Of a DNA stretch of 64,000 bases, positions 30,121 through 39,280 are shown piece after piece. Source of the DNA: Tieghemostelium lacteum (Eukaryota > Evosea > Eumycetozoa > Dictyosteliales > Raperosteliaceae); contig LODT01000004.1 of NCBI GenBank assembly GCA_001606155.1, forward strand, positions 558,001-622,000, written 5' to 3'. The notes beneath the pieces are model-generated. The model had not been told where the DNA came from. It did no database searches and was given only the letters and a program-made list of their open reading frames with translations. Position 1 is the stretch's first letter. The number at the start of each line of letters is the position of its first letter. The position numbers and the translations under genes are program-made.

Positions 30121-30649
30121 AAATAATAAATATCAAATAACTTTTCCTGTAAAAGAATAAAACATTTTTTGTTCACCTTATTATTATTTAAACACTAGTT
30201 AAATCCAAAGAAGAGTGATAAACATCTTATTCTTTTAATGTTTTATATTAACTAGTTATATATTTTTAATCTAAAAAGTAGATAGATTATATTCAAAATT
30301 TGAATGTTCAAATTTACAATCAAAATTTAATCACTTCACCTGAAATCTGTAAAAGTTGAAGTTTTAAAATGTGAGGAATATACTAATTAGAAACATCCAC
30401 AACTGGTGGTTTTTTCCTGTGTTTATATATCATTAACTATGACTCTGTAAAAGAAAACAATAAAAGAATTGAAATAAAATATTGGGTAAAAATGGAATTT
30501 TTAATTAGTTAAATAGAAATGGAAAGTGTTTAACAAGTTACCAGATTTATTTACATTATTTAAAAAATATTTTTGAATATTTAAAATTCTAAATGTAATT
30601 TGTAATGGACTTTATCAAATAATCACCTTGGTAATGATTTGTAAAAATA
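30121..30649. other. AT-rich intergenic DNA between convergent genes
   Basis: Two short complementary words (ACTAGTTAA near 30194 and TTAACTAGT near 30249) could pair. Otherwise only AT-rich sequence is seen, with no gene. Confidence 0.5.
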
Positions 30650-32419
30650 TTATTTATGAAAAAGTTTTTGATTTAATATAGATGTAAATTGAGATTGGAA
30701 TTTCTCTGGAACACTATTTTGTGAGTAAACAAAAAAAGAGAAAAGAGTTTGGTTTCTTTGTAAATTTCTTAAAAAGAGAGGGAATTGAGATGTTTCATTT
30801 TTTGGAAAATCAAATGGAATATCTAAATGATGGATAGTCTTATTGTTTCTCAATAGATTAGATAGGAAATTGAATTGGTTTATAGGTGATGGTTTAGTGG
30901 GTACAATATTTAGATTTTCAATAGTTTGATTATTTACAATGGAATTTGATAGATTATCTGACCATTCAACATGTGATAGATTAACTTTCTTTATAGTTGG
31001 ATGATTACTTTCAAATAAAACCACTACTGATCTACTAGAAAGAAATTGATCATTAACTGCCAATTCTACCAAATTGATAGATAATATACGATTAAATAGA
31101 ATTTTACTAGTTTCTATGGATGCACATTGGATGTATAGATACTTAAGTTTTTTAAAACTCTGTAATTCACTATTAATAAAGGATTGAATCAAATCATCTT
31201 TAATCTTTAAATTAAATAATGATAATGTAGTTAGATTTGGAAATTGATTTGGTACATGATTCCATAAAATCTTTGGATCATAATCAGTTTGAATACAATT
31301 AAGTTCTGTGAGACTTGTGTTTACTGATTGCCATCTATTTACAATATCCAGTACCTCACAGTTGATTTCCAGATATCTTAATGTGCTATTAAGAATTGGT
31401 AAATCTTTATCCATTTCATCCATTGGATTGATATTACGATGAGTCATGATTAGAGTTTCTAGAATCTTGTTATTGTTGAGATATATAGCAAATGGTGTAA
31501 ATGATTTAAATGTACATCCATTGAGTGACAAACTCAATGATTTTAGAGATGGATGGTCTTGTATACTTGTTAGAAACTCTGTAAAATCTAATAGACCTAT
31601 TGAATATACTGTATATTTAAATGATTCTAGACTAACATTTAGATTAATTACATTACACAATTCCATAGGTAACCCAAATGTGTTTACTGATATTGTTAAA
31701 TTTGTTAGTGATCTAAATGAGTCAAGGCCAATAACAAAACGAGGATCATTAAGGTTACTGTAATCATTGATTTTCAATTTCTTTAACGATTCTGGGATAA
31801 AGTATTCCCAATACCATTGATATTTACTACTAACTGAGAGGTTTTTTATATTTAGTTTAAAATCAATGTCTTTATGTACACATTCAAATTCATTACCATT
31901 ATTGATTAAAGATAGAGTATTAAGTTCTATTTTAAAATCTTTAAATAGAGACAATAACTTATCTTTAGGATGTTCTTTTACTTTTATAGATTCTAGTATT
32001 ATAGTCTTCTTTGATGATTGTAAATAATCTCTGAATTTACACACTAAAGGATGATCAAAACTAACTATTTTATAATATATAGTAAAGTTTTGAAATTCAA
32101 TGTACTTGTGGACTCTAAAGAACCATTTAATTCTATATTCTGGTTTATATTTTGGTATTTCAAAATTATTATTTGTCTTCATCTTTATCATTACATTTTC
32201 TTTTATATTTTTATCCAACAAGACAGTCTTACAAAGAAAACTGTCTATTCTTTTTTGAAACACAGAAAAACTCTGGTGATACAATTCATTTAATATCAAA
32301 TTGAATATCTTTATCAACAATATATTAGGAATTTGACCTTTAAAGTATTCCTGTTGATCATCTAATGCAAAATCAACTTCAATATTCAAAGTGTTATATT
32401 TTGACAGATTTAAACCCAT
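30650..32419 (-). CDS. F-box/LRR-like dictyostelid protein
   Basis: Single exon, 589 residues. The N-terminus holds an F-box-like helix (GQIPNILLIKIFNLILNELY). The rest is a run of irregular leucine-rich units (SLRSLTNLTISV-like: SFRSLTNLTISVNTFGLP, PSLKSLSLSLNGCTF, FPNLTTLSLFNLKIKDD, FKKLKYLYIQCASI). No membrane segment or catalytic motif is visible. Large families of such proteins exist in dictyostelids; members with a real F-box would act as substrate receptors for SCF ubiquitin ligases, but that is inference here. Confidence 0.65.
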   Translation of the reverse strand: MGLNLSKYNTLNIEVDFALDDQQEYFKGQIPNILLIKIFNLILNELYHQSFSVFQKRIDSFLCKTVLLDKNIKENVMIKMKTNNNFEIPKYKPEYRIKWFFRVHKYIEFQNFTIYYKIVSFDHPLVCKFRDYLQSSKKTIILESIKVKEHPKDKLLSLFKDFKIELNTLSLINNGNEFECVHKDIDFKLNIKNLSVSSKYQWYWEYFIPESLKKLKINDYSNLNDPRFVIGLDSFRSLTNLTISVNTFGLPMELCNVINLNVSLESFKYTVYSIGLLDFTEFLTSIQDHPSLKSLSLSLNGCTFKSFTPFAIYLNNNKILETLIMTHRNINPMDEMDKDLPILNSTLRYLEINCEVLDIVNRWQSVNTSLTELNCIQTDYDPKILWNHVPNQFPNLTTLSLFNLKIKDDLIQSFINSELQSFKKLKYLYIQCASIETSKILFNRILSINLVELAVNDQFLSSRSVVVLFESNHPTIKKVNLSHVEWSDNLSNSIVNNQTIENLNIVPTKPSPINQFNFLSNLLRNNKTIHHLDIPFDFPKNETSQFPLFLRNLQRNQTLFSFFVYSQNSVPEKFQSQFTSILNQKLFHK

Positions 32420-32541
32420 TTATATAACATTTAAATTTAGTGATTTTTTAAAAAAAAAAAAAAAATATTTTTATTTATTAATATTAATACCTAACAGCTT
32501 AATATTTTGTGCAATTAGGTTAGGAAATCAGGAATGGTACC

Positions 32542-32567
32542 AAAAACGGGTTAGGATACTTTTTTTT
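32542..32567. repeat. Target-site duplication, 3' side of LINE
   Basis: A 26-bp sequence with core ACGGGTTAGGATAC, flanked by A5 and T8, is repeated exactly at 34483-34508. The pair brackets the LINE fragment and is best read as a duplicated insertion site. Confidence 0.85.
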
Positions 32568-32879
32568 GGACCTGTGTAACTAGCAATGCGCCAGTACTTC
32601 GGTAAAGTCTTAATTACGTTTATTTATTGAGAGGTATTATCTGTTAGAATTGTGTTGTGGTTGGTGTTAAATGGTATTTATCTTGGTTTTGATTGTTTTG
32701 TTTTTGTGATGTGAGTTTTGATTGTGAGTTGTGATTGATGCATTTATGTTGTGATATGTGGGTGTTCTTCTTCTTGTTTTTGTTTTCTTCTTATGGGGTC
32801 TTCTTGTTTTAGTTCTTGTTTGTAAGTTCTTCTTTATTTTCAGTTGTTCAAATTGGAATTTTAATATTATTATTATTAT

Positions 32880-32925
<46 letters not shown>

Positions 32926-34482
32926 TTATTATATTATTTTTAATTGTGTGGAATTGGTAGAGGATTGTAAACTGTTTGCCAGTTTCTATTGAATTCAAAT
33001 TTAAGTTTAACATCGTCATTGGAGTTGTTAATCCTAGATTGGTAGTCTAGGTATTTTAGCAGTTTCCATTTGGCGATGTTGATTGTTTCGGATAGTTCTT
33101 TTCTTATTATAGCTGTGTTCATTACAGGTGGTGGTTTATTGGATTTGTCAGTTTCAAAGAGGTTGTAACAGATTATATTCCACATTTGGTTCATTATTAT
33201 AGCCATCAGGGTTGGGAATGTTTTCTCATGGTGGCTGATTTGATTTAGATCTATGGCATTTAGACTCCAAGAGTGGATTTTCTTGATAGAGAGTTGGTTG
33301 ACAATGGGAACGATTTCGTTACAGTGTTTAGTTGATAGCTTACAGTTGAAAAAAAAGTGGATGTATGGGTCAGAGAATGTTAAACTACATTCATTTAGAG
33401 GGCATCTCTTTCTTTGGTGATTGATGCCAGGTAGACATCTTGCAAAGAATCTAAAGAAGGTGTTTCTACCTTTGTGATGAACAATTCTAGCTATTCTAGG
33501 GAATATACCTTGTAGATTAAGGTCTAGTTGGAGATTGGATTGGCCATCAGTCCTTCTAACTCTAGAGTTGTATTTCTTGATGGTCAGGTTCTTATATATA
33601 TCTCTTAACTTGATGGGTTGATTGTGGTCATTTCTAATCCCATTTACTATTTTGATATCACCTATTTCATCTTTTAGCTTTCTTAGTTCGGGAGTCGATC
33701 TGGCGTGGTCTTGTCTATAGTTTTCCCATGCATCCACTTGTGGTCTGAGAATGTCGGAGACAATCTTTTTGTTTTTGATTTGTTTAATGTACCATTCTTG
33801 GAACTCGCTAACATTATTATCATGGTGTAGACAAAGCAGCCTGTTTAGATTCCATATCTTGAAGGCTTCTTGTCTTAGCTTTAGATCCCATAGTTTTATA
33901 CCTCCTTGCTCCCATTCTGCATACGCCCTGTCCATTGTCATCATTGTTCTGTAGTTTTCATCTTCATTGAATGTATTCTTTATTGAAGAGAATATGAACC
34001 ATTTGGAGACATTCATGATTTGGCTTATTTGTGCATCATTAAGACAGTCTATGTAACAGTGATACGTTAATTTGGAGAGTGTGTATGTTTTTAGGATTGC
34101 CATTTTGGATCTCAATGTGTATCCTTCTTTTTTCCAGTTGCTCAACTGTTCTTTCATTTCTTTAATTATCTGGTTGATTTTGCTGTCCAGACCTTTGCCA
34201 GTGAAGTTGAGTCCTAGATACCTTTCTGGGGCCTCACTAAGTTTGTAAGGCAGGTTAGTTGGTATATTAGTTCCTGTGGCAATCATAACTGTTTTGTCAT
34301 CGTTAAGTGATGAAGATGTGCCTTTGCAGTAGCTTTTGATCTTTTCTCTGACTCGGTTTAGGTCTTCGACAGATGAATTTACTGAAGCAAGGTCGTCTGC
34401 AAATGCGCCCACTTTCATTGGAGTTTCTAGCCCTTTAAGTCTGATACCTTTAATACTGTTATCGTTTATGATAGATTGCAAT
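32568..34482 (-). mobile_element. 5'-truncated non-LTR retrotransposon (LINE), TRE-like
   Basis: On the minus strand, an open frame from the inside edge of the duplication to TAA at 32940-32942 encodes the C-terminal part of a LINE ORF2. It starts just before the reverse transcriptase catalytic motif (KVGAFADDLASV, FADD variant), continues through thumb-like sequence (LSKLTYHCYIDCLN) and ends with a zinc-ribbon pattern (CPLNECSLTFSDPYIHFFFNC). The endonuclease and most of the RT are absent. After the stop come an A-tract, (TAA)n and a ~310-nt CA-rich 3' UTR with terminal A8. The insertion is 30 bp downstream of a tRNA gene, in the same orientation, as known for Dictyostelium TRE3 elements. 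The frame is still open, so the insertion is probably young. Confidence 0.85.
32881..32922. repeat. Long T tract (A tract on LINE sense strand)
   Basis: About 42 consecutive T, flanked by (ATT)n and ATATT repeats, immediately 3' of the LINE stop codon on its sense strand. It is internal to the duplication-bounded element, not at its end, so it is part of the 3' UTR. Confidence 0.8.
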
Positions 34483-34508
34483 AAAAACGGGTTAGGATAC
34501 TTTTTTTT
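34483..34508. repeat. Target-site duplication, 5' side of LINE
   Basis: Exact copy of 32542-32567; marks the truncated 5' end of the LINE. Confidence 0.85.
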
Positions 34509-34521
34509 AACCGAGGGTCTC

Positions 34522-34534
34522 AAAAAAAAAAAAA
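34522..34534 (-). terminator. Pol III oligo-T terminator of tRNA-Gln
   Basis: Thirteen T on the minus strand begin five bases after the tRNA 3' end. The run lies between the tRNA and the LINE target-site duplication. Confidence 0.8.
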
Positions 34535-34538
34535 ATTG

Positions 34539-34610
34539 TAATCTGTCGGAGATTCGAACTCCGGTCAAGAGAGTCAGAATCTCTTATACTAACCACTATA
34601 CGAACAGATT
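34539..34610 (-). tRNA. tRNA-Gln (anticodon CTG)
   Basis: On the minus strand, a 72-nt cloverleaf folds: acceptor AATCTGT with ACAGATT, D-arm region containing TATAGTGGTTAGTATA (A box), anticodon stem AGAGA/TCTCT enclosing loop TTCTGAC (anticodon CTG, reading CAG), variable TGAC, and T-arm CGGAG/CTCCG with loop TTCGAAT (B box). The discriminator base would be A. No intron. A run of 13 T follows on the minus strand (34522-34534), a strong Pol III terminator. The LINE lies just beyond that. Confidence 0.9.
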
Positions 34611-34791
34611 TTTTATGGTTGAAAACCATATGGCCAACTTTTTTCTCCCAATTTTTTAACAAAAAAATTTTTTTTTTAAAACAAATTCTAGAATATGGGT
34701 TGGAATTAGATATAAAATTAGAACTCCAAAGGAGTACTTTTAAATTTTTTATTTTTGTACAAAAGATAAGTTCTAAAAGTTTATAAAAGAA

Positions 34792-35507
34792 TTACACTAA
34801 AGCAATAATGTCATAGAATTGGGCCAAACCTAAATGAACCATACCAGTTCTCATTGGATCATTCCATTCAAACATTGATCTTGCTAGAGCAACTTGAGCA
34901 CATAGATTAATAAATTGAGAAAACATTAAACCATAACCTGATGGACTGAGTTTAAGGAAAAACAAGTTTACAGTATTATATGGTAATTGAATACCTGCAG
35001 TTGCCAATGCCATATGAATTTCATTACAATCAATAGTACCTGTTAAATTTCTATCATTCATTACAAATCTACTATAAAGTACATTAACAAATTGATGTAA
35101 AGCTGCATATTCATAAAAGTCTATAAATGTAAAAAAAATAAAAGAAGTTAGGATAAGAAGTGTAAATATAGTTTTAGATATATATATATAGATGAAAGTA
35201 TATACATACCAACTTGACCATTTATATTTGAACCAAAAACTTTAATAAGTTTAGTTGCGGTATCTAAACCTAATGGAGTACCTCCAATGACTAAGAATTG
35301 AAGTTCCATTGCGGAGATACGACCACTTCTATCACGATCAATAGAGGCGAACCATGCTTGATATTCATAGAGTTGCTGTTGTTGAATTTGAGTATAAAAT
35401 GAATAATACCATAGGGATTGGAAGGTAGCTGGTGGTGCAAATGCAAATGACATTGTAGGTACAACTGTGGTAGTTTGATAAAATGCTGGTCTTGGTTGAT
35501 AATACAT
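34792..35507 (-). CDS. Penta-EF-hand calcium-binding protein
   Basis: Two exons, 35507-35210 and 35120-34792, joined through an 89-bp GTATGT..TAG intron; 208 residues. The N-terminus is a short Pro/Tyr/Phe/Ala-rich tail ([20 protein letters not shown]), typical of the PEF group. The first EF-hand loop is [14 protein letters not shown]; a second, poorer loop follows around [14 protein letters not shown]; the third is [19 protein letters not shown]; and the last two resemble the dimerising hands ([31 protein letters not shown]). PEF proteins (ALG-2, sorcin, Dictyostelium PefA/PefB) bind Ca2+ and membranes or partner proteins. Loops four and five lack enough acidic residues to bind Ca2+. Confidence 0.85.
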
Positions 35508-36348
35508 GAAAGAAAAAAAAAAAAAAATCTTTTTTAAATAATTTTGTTAACTGTTAGTGAATTTCTTTTAATTTAATAAAAGCCACAAATTTTAACACAC
35601 ACCAATTTGAACTTTTTTTTTTTTCACAGATATTTTACAGTTTCATAGTTTGGTGTGTATATATAGGATCGATAACTTACGTTTTATTTACAAACACACA
35701 ATAAATCAAAGAGGAAATAATTAAAAAAAAATAAAAAAACTAATAAACTTTAAAAAAAATTAGTTTTGTAAATCTTTTTTTTATTTATTTAGTTTTCAGA
35801 ATAAAAGACAGCAAGTCTGTAAAACCCAGCACAAAGTGTCAAAAAAAAAAACTTAAAATTAAAAATAAAAAATAATCAAAATCAATATTATATATATATC
35901 TACATTTATCTATTTATTCCTTTTGTTATCAATTAAAAACATTTGTTATATGTTTTTGATAAATGATAGAAAGAAACAGTTTAAAGAATTTAACGCCTTA
36001 CTCACACAAAAATCTATAATCTAAACATATTTTAATGACATTTGAGTAATGCAATTAAAATGTTCATAGAATGACAGGCAAACTAGGTATAGAATTAAAA
36101 TTTTATATTTTAACACACAATTGCTCTCCCCCTCTTTTTTGGGAAATAACAGTTTTATTCCAATTAAAAAACTGTTGTATATATTAAGGGGGTAATATCT
36201 GATAGTAATAGAGAATTTTTTGGAAAATACTCCCCTTCCCTTCCACATAACTGTAACTTTTGAATTTACTTTTTCAATCTATATTTAACCTGAAAAAAAA
36301 AATACTATAAATATTGATCAAATCAAATTTTAATTAATATTGATATAA
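35508..36348. other. 841-bp intergenic region
   Basis: Holds the promoters of the PEF gene (minus) and of the first EGF-like gene (plus). ACACACCA near 35599 and TGGTGTGT near 35651 are complementary. A pyrimidine-rich/G-rich stretch (CCCCCTC near 36129, AAGGGGGTAATATC near 36187, ACTCCCCTTCCC near 36230) lies 120-220 bp before the EGF-like gene. No tRNA or other ncRNA was recognised. Confidence 0.5.
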
Positions 36349-37647
36349 ATGAATTATAAATTTATAATATTATTAATAAGTTTAAATATATTAAAAAGTT
36401 TTGCTGGGCAATGTTCATTTGATTGGCAATGTCCAAATTTACCAAATAGTTATTGCAGAAATAAGTTAATTGTACAATCCAATGATATTGCGGTACATGA
36501 CCAGAGAGTATATTTCGTTGGTAGATATTCTAATGATGATCCAGCAACTGCACATGCAAATTTGCTTTCTGTACCTTTTCAACCAAATCTTAATGACAAA
36601 TATCGTCAAGAATTTCAATTCCAAGGTGAAGATTTCTCATTGTCTTATGCAAGATATGGTGGTATAATGGGTTATGAAATGAACAATAATTTCTTTATGA
36701 CCATTTTAAATAGATTTAAAAATCAACCATACTTGGGATTCTATCTTGGTCCTTTTAATAACAATGGTGTATCCTCTCATGTTTTTACTGCACTTTTTGA
36801 AGGTGGATCCTACCAAAAAATGTATTTTGACAGTGCTGGTAACCAAATCTATCGTTGTCAATTGGGTAATTTGCAATGGTATAGTATCAATCCTGATATT
36901 CAAAAATTAGTTTCCGGTAGAACTCTATATAAGGTCTATTGTGAGGGTGTATGGTTAAATGGTGATAACCTCTATTGGACAAGTAGGGACCCAGCTGCTG
37001 GTAACTTCTCAATCAATTTCCATATTGGTAATAAAAATGTTCCAAACAATCAACCAAATGTTCCAACAACCATTGGTGAAAATGAGGAAGTCTATGCATT
37101 CACTGGATCAAATACTGATATCATTTATTCAACTAAAGATGCACTCTATAAAATGGCTATTCCAAATGGTCAAAATATTCCAATTTCCAGACAACTCATT
37201 ACCAATGATCCTTGGATTGAGTCTGCAGTCTACAAAGATGGTTTTGTATATTACACAACCTCAAATTCCTACATTAAAAAAGTAAATTTACAAAATAATC
37301 AAGTTACTGTACTCTATGAACCAAATGACTATTCATCTCCAAAACCAGGTAACTGTACTTGTAGATATGGTTTCTCAGGTGACAATTGTGATGTTTGTCC
37401 ACCAGGTAACCAAATCATTTGGGACAACAATGGTTCACCATCTTGCAGACCATATGGATACTGTATACAAGAGTACCAATGTAATAACGTTGTACCAAGT
37501 TTCAATTTCCAACCATTTGCAACATGTTATATGTACAATCAATGTATATGTAAAATCAGTTATTTAACCTATCCAAATTGTGATAAATGTCCAAATGGTC
37601 AACATATTGCTTGGGAAAATAACTCTCCTCAATGTGTACCAAATTAA
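36349..37647 (+). CDS. Secreted EGF-like dictyostelid protein, tandem copy A
   Basis: Single exon, 432 residues. A signal peptide (MNYKFIILLISLNILKSFAG) precedes a Cys-containing start (QCSFDWQCPNLPNSYCRNK). Then follows a ~290-residue region, plausibly beta-propeller-like (DIAVHDQRVYFVGRYSND; GDNLYWTSRDPAAGNFSINF; AVYKDGFVYYTTSNSYIKKV), and two EGF-like Cys clusters (CTCRYGFSGDNCDVCPPG; CICKISYLTYPNCDKCPNGQ). The middle resembles repeats that read out Tyr/Trp-rich blades, but no named family is certain. Function is unknown; extracellular or surface location is likely. Confidence 0.78.
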   Translation: MNYKFIILLISLNILKSFAGQCSFDWQCPNLPNSYCRNKLIVQSNDIAVHDQRVYFVGRYSNDDPATAHANLLSVPFQPNLNDKYRQEFQFQGEDFSLSYARYGGIMGYEMNNNFFMTILNRFKNQPYLGFYLGPFNNNGVSSHVFTALFEGGSYQKMYFDSAGNQIYRCQLGNLQWYSINPDIQKLVSGRTLYKVYCEGVWLNGDNLYWTSRDPAAGNFSINFHIGNKNVPNNQPNVPTTIGENEEVYAFTGSNTDIIYSTKDALYKMAIPNGQNIPISRQLITNDPWIESAVYKDGFVYYTTSNSYIKKVNLQNNQVTVLYEPNDYSSPKPGNCTCRYGFSGDNCDVCPPGNQIIWDNNGSPSCRPYGYCIQEYQCNNVVPSFNFQPFATCYMYNQCICKISYLTYPNCDKCPNGQHIAWENNSPQCVPN

Positions 37648-37914
37648 TTCAATTTTTTAATAAATTTCTATTTAATTTTTTATATCTATTTATATATCAT
37701 TTTAGTGTGTGTTATCTTCTTATAGTTAAATTGTTAGATAAAAACAGTTTAAAAGAATTTATATTCCAATAATTTATTAATAAATACAAGTAAGGTGGGG
37801 TATTTCTTAGGGGGTGTATAATTTTAGTGTATTATCTATTTCATTGATTAACACCCAATTTTAAATATAAATAAATCAAATTTATTTTAAATCAGTTCAA
37901 TTTTATATTTAAAA
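37648..37914. promoter_or_regulatory. Upstream region of EGF-like copy B
   Basis: Contains AAGGTGGGGTATTTCTTAGG (37792-37811) followed by GGGTGTATAATTTT. The GGTGGGGTATTT word recurs in the intergenic box at 29301 and, in looser form, upstream of the HTTM genes. Confidence 0.45.
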
Positions 37915-39210
37915 ATGATTAAATATATATTATTAGTATTTATAATTTCAATAATATCCAAGAGTTTTGGTGGAAATTGTTTTTATGATTGGCAATGCCC
38001 AAGTTTACCAAATAGTTATTGTAGAAATAAGATTTCAGTACATTCCAAGGATATAGCTGTACATGGCCAAAGAGTGTATTTTACTGGTAGATATACTGGT
38101 GATTCTGATGATACTGCTCCTGCCTATTTGTTTTCTGTACCTTTTCAACCTAACCAAAATGATAAGTATCGTGAAGAATTTAAATTTGAAGAAGAGATAT
38201 TTACTATTCTATCAGAGAGATTTGGTGGTATCATGGGTTATGAATTCAATGACAAATTCTTTGTTGGTATTAAAAATAGATTCAAGAATATTCCATACTT
38301 GGGTTTCTATTCTGCTCCATTTAATGGTAATGGTGTTGATGTTCATAGCTATACACCACTCATGGAAGCCGGTACATATCAAAAAATGTATTTTGATGTA
38401 CCCAATAATAAGATTTACCATTGTAAATTAGATCAATTGGTTGGGTACACTATTAGTGAAACTCTTCAACTACTATTATCTTTTCAAACTAATTACTATG
38501 TATATTGTGAGGGGTTATGGAAAAATGGTGATAATCTATATTGGACAAGCAGAGATAAAAATGCTGGTAATTTCTCTATCAATTTCCATATTGGTAATAT
38601 TCATTTAACTGGTAAACCAAATATGCCTTCAATCATTGGTGAAAATGAAGAAATCTATGCATTCACAGGTTCCAATACTGATATCATATATTCTACCAAA
38701 ACTTCACTCTATAAAATGGCTATACCTAATGGTATAAACAATGGTAAAATTACAAGACAATTAATAGTCAATGATCCATCAATTGAATCTGCAGTCTACA
38801 AAGATGGTTTTGTATATTATTCAACCTCTAATTCCTATATAAAAAAGGTAAATCTACAAAATAATCAAGTTACTGTACTCTATGAACCAAATGATTATGT
38901 ATCGCCAAAACAAGGTAACTGTACTTGTAGATATGGTTTTACAGGTAATAATTGTGATACTTGTCCACCAGGTAACCAAATCATTTGGGATAACGGAATA
39001 CCAACATGTAGACCATATGGATACTGTATACAAGACTACCAATGCAATAACATTGTACCAAGCTTCAATTTCCAATCATATTCTTATTGTTACTTATACA
39101 ACCAATGTAATTGTAAAATAAGTTACTTAACTTATCCAAACTGTGATAAGTGTCCAAATGGTCAACATATGGTTTGGGAAAATAACATTCCTCAATGTAA
39201 ATCAAATTAA
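37915..39210 (+). CDS. Secreted EGF-like dictyostelid protein, tandem copy B
   Basis: Single exon, 431 residues, colinear with copy A with the same Cys positions: signal peptide (MIKYILLVFIISIISKSFGG), NCFYDWQCPSLPNSYCRNK, DIAVHGQRVYFTGRYTGDSD, GDNLYWTSRDKNAGNFSINF, CTCRYGFTGNNCDTCPPG, CNCKISYLTYPNCDKCPNGQ. It is a tandem duplicate separated from copy A by 267 bp. The C-terminal half is much closer to copy A than the N-terminal half, so constraint or gene conversion acts there. Function unknown. Confidence 0.78.
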   Translation: MIKYILLVFIISIISKSFGGNCFYDWQCPSLPNSYCRNKISVHSKDIAVHGQRVYFTGRYTGDSDDTAPAYLFSVPFQPNQNDKYREEFKFEEEIFTILSERFGGIMGYEFNDKFFVGIKNRFKNIPYLGFYSAPFNGNGVDVHSYTPLMEAGTYQKMYFDVPNNKIYHCKLDQLVGYTISETLQLLLSFQTNYYVYCEGLWKNGDNLYWTSRDKNAGNFSINFHIGNIHLTGKPNMPSIIGENEEIYAFTGSNTDIIYSTKTSLYKMAIPNGINNGKITRQLIVNDPSIESAVYKDGFVYYSTSNSYIKKVNLQNNQVTVLYEPNDYVSPKQGNCTCRYGFTGNNCDTCPPGNQIIWDNGIPTCRPYGYCIQDYQCNNIVPSFNFQSYSYCYLYNQCNCKISYLTYPNCDKCPNGQHMVWENNIPQCKSN

Positions 39211-39280
39211 ACCAAAAATTTCAAATTTTTTATCAAAATCTAAACAATATTAAATAAAGTACTTTATTTAATATTTCCAT

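Noticed and set aside
32758-32943. Plus-strand open frame rich in Phe and Leu
   Set aside because: Created by the T tract and GT-rich complement of the LINE 3' UTR.
34504-34568. N-terminal extension of the LINE frame across the tRNA gene
   Set aside because: The frame upstream of the duplication is only fortuitous readthrough of tRNA and oligo-T sequence; the element starts at 34482.
36021-36248. 75-codon minus-strand frame before the EGF-like gene
   Set aside because: No start context or protein-like conservation; lies in promoter DNA.
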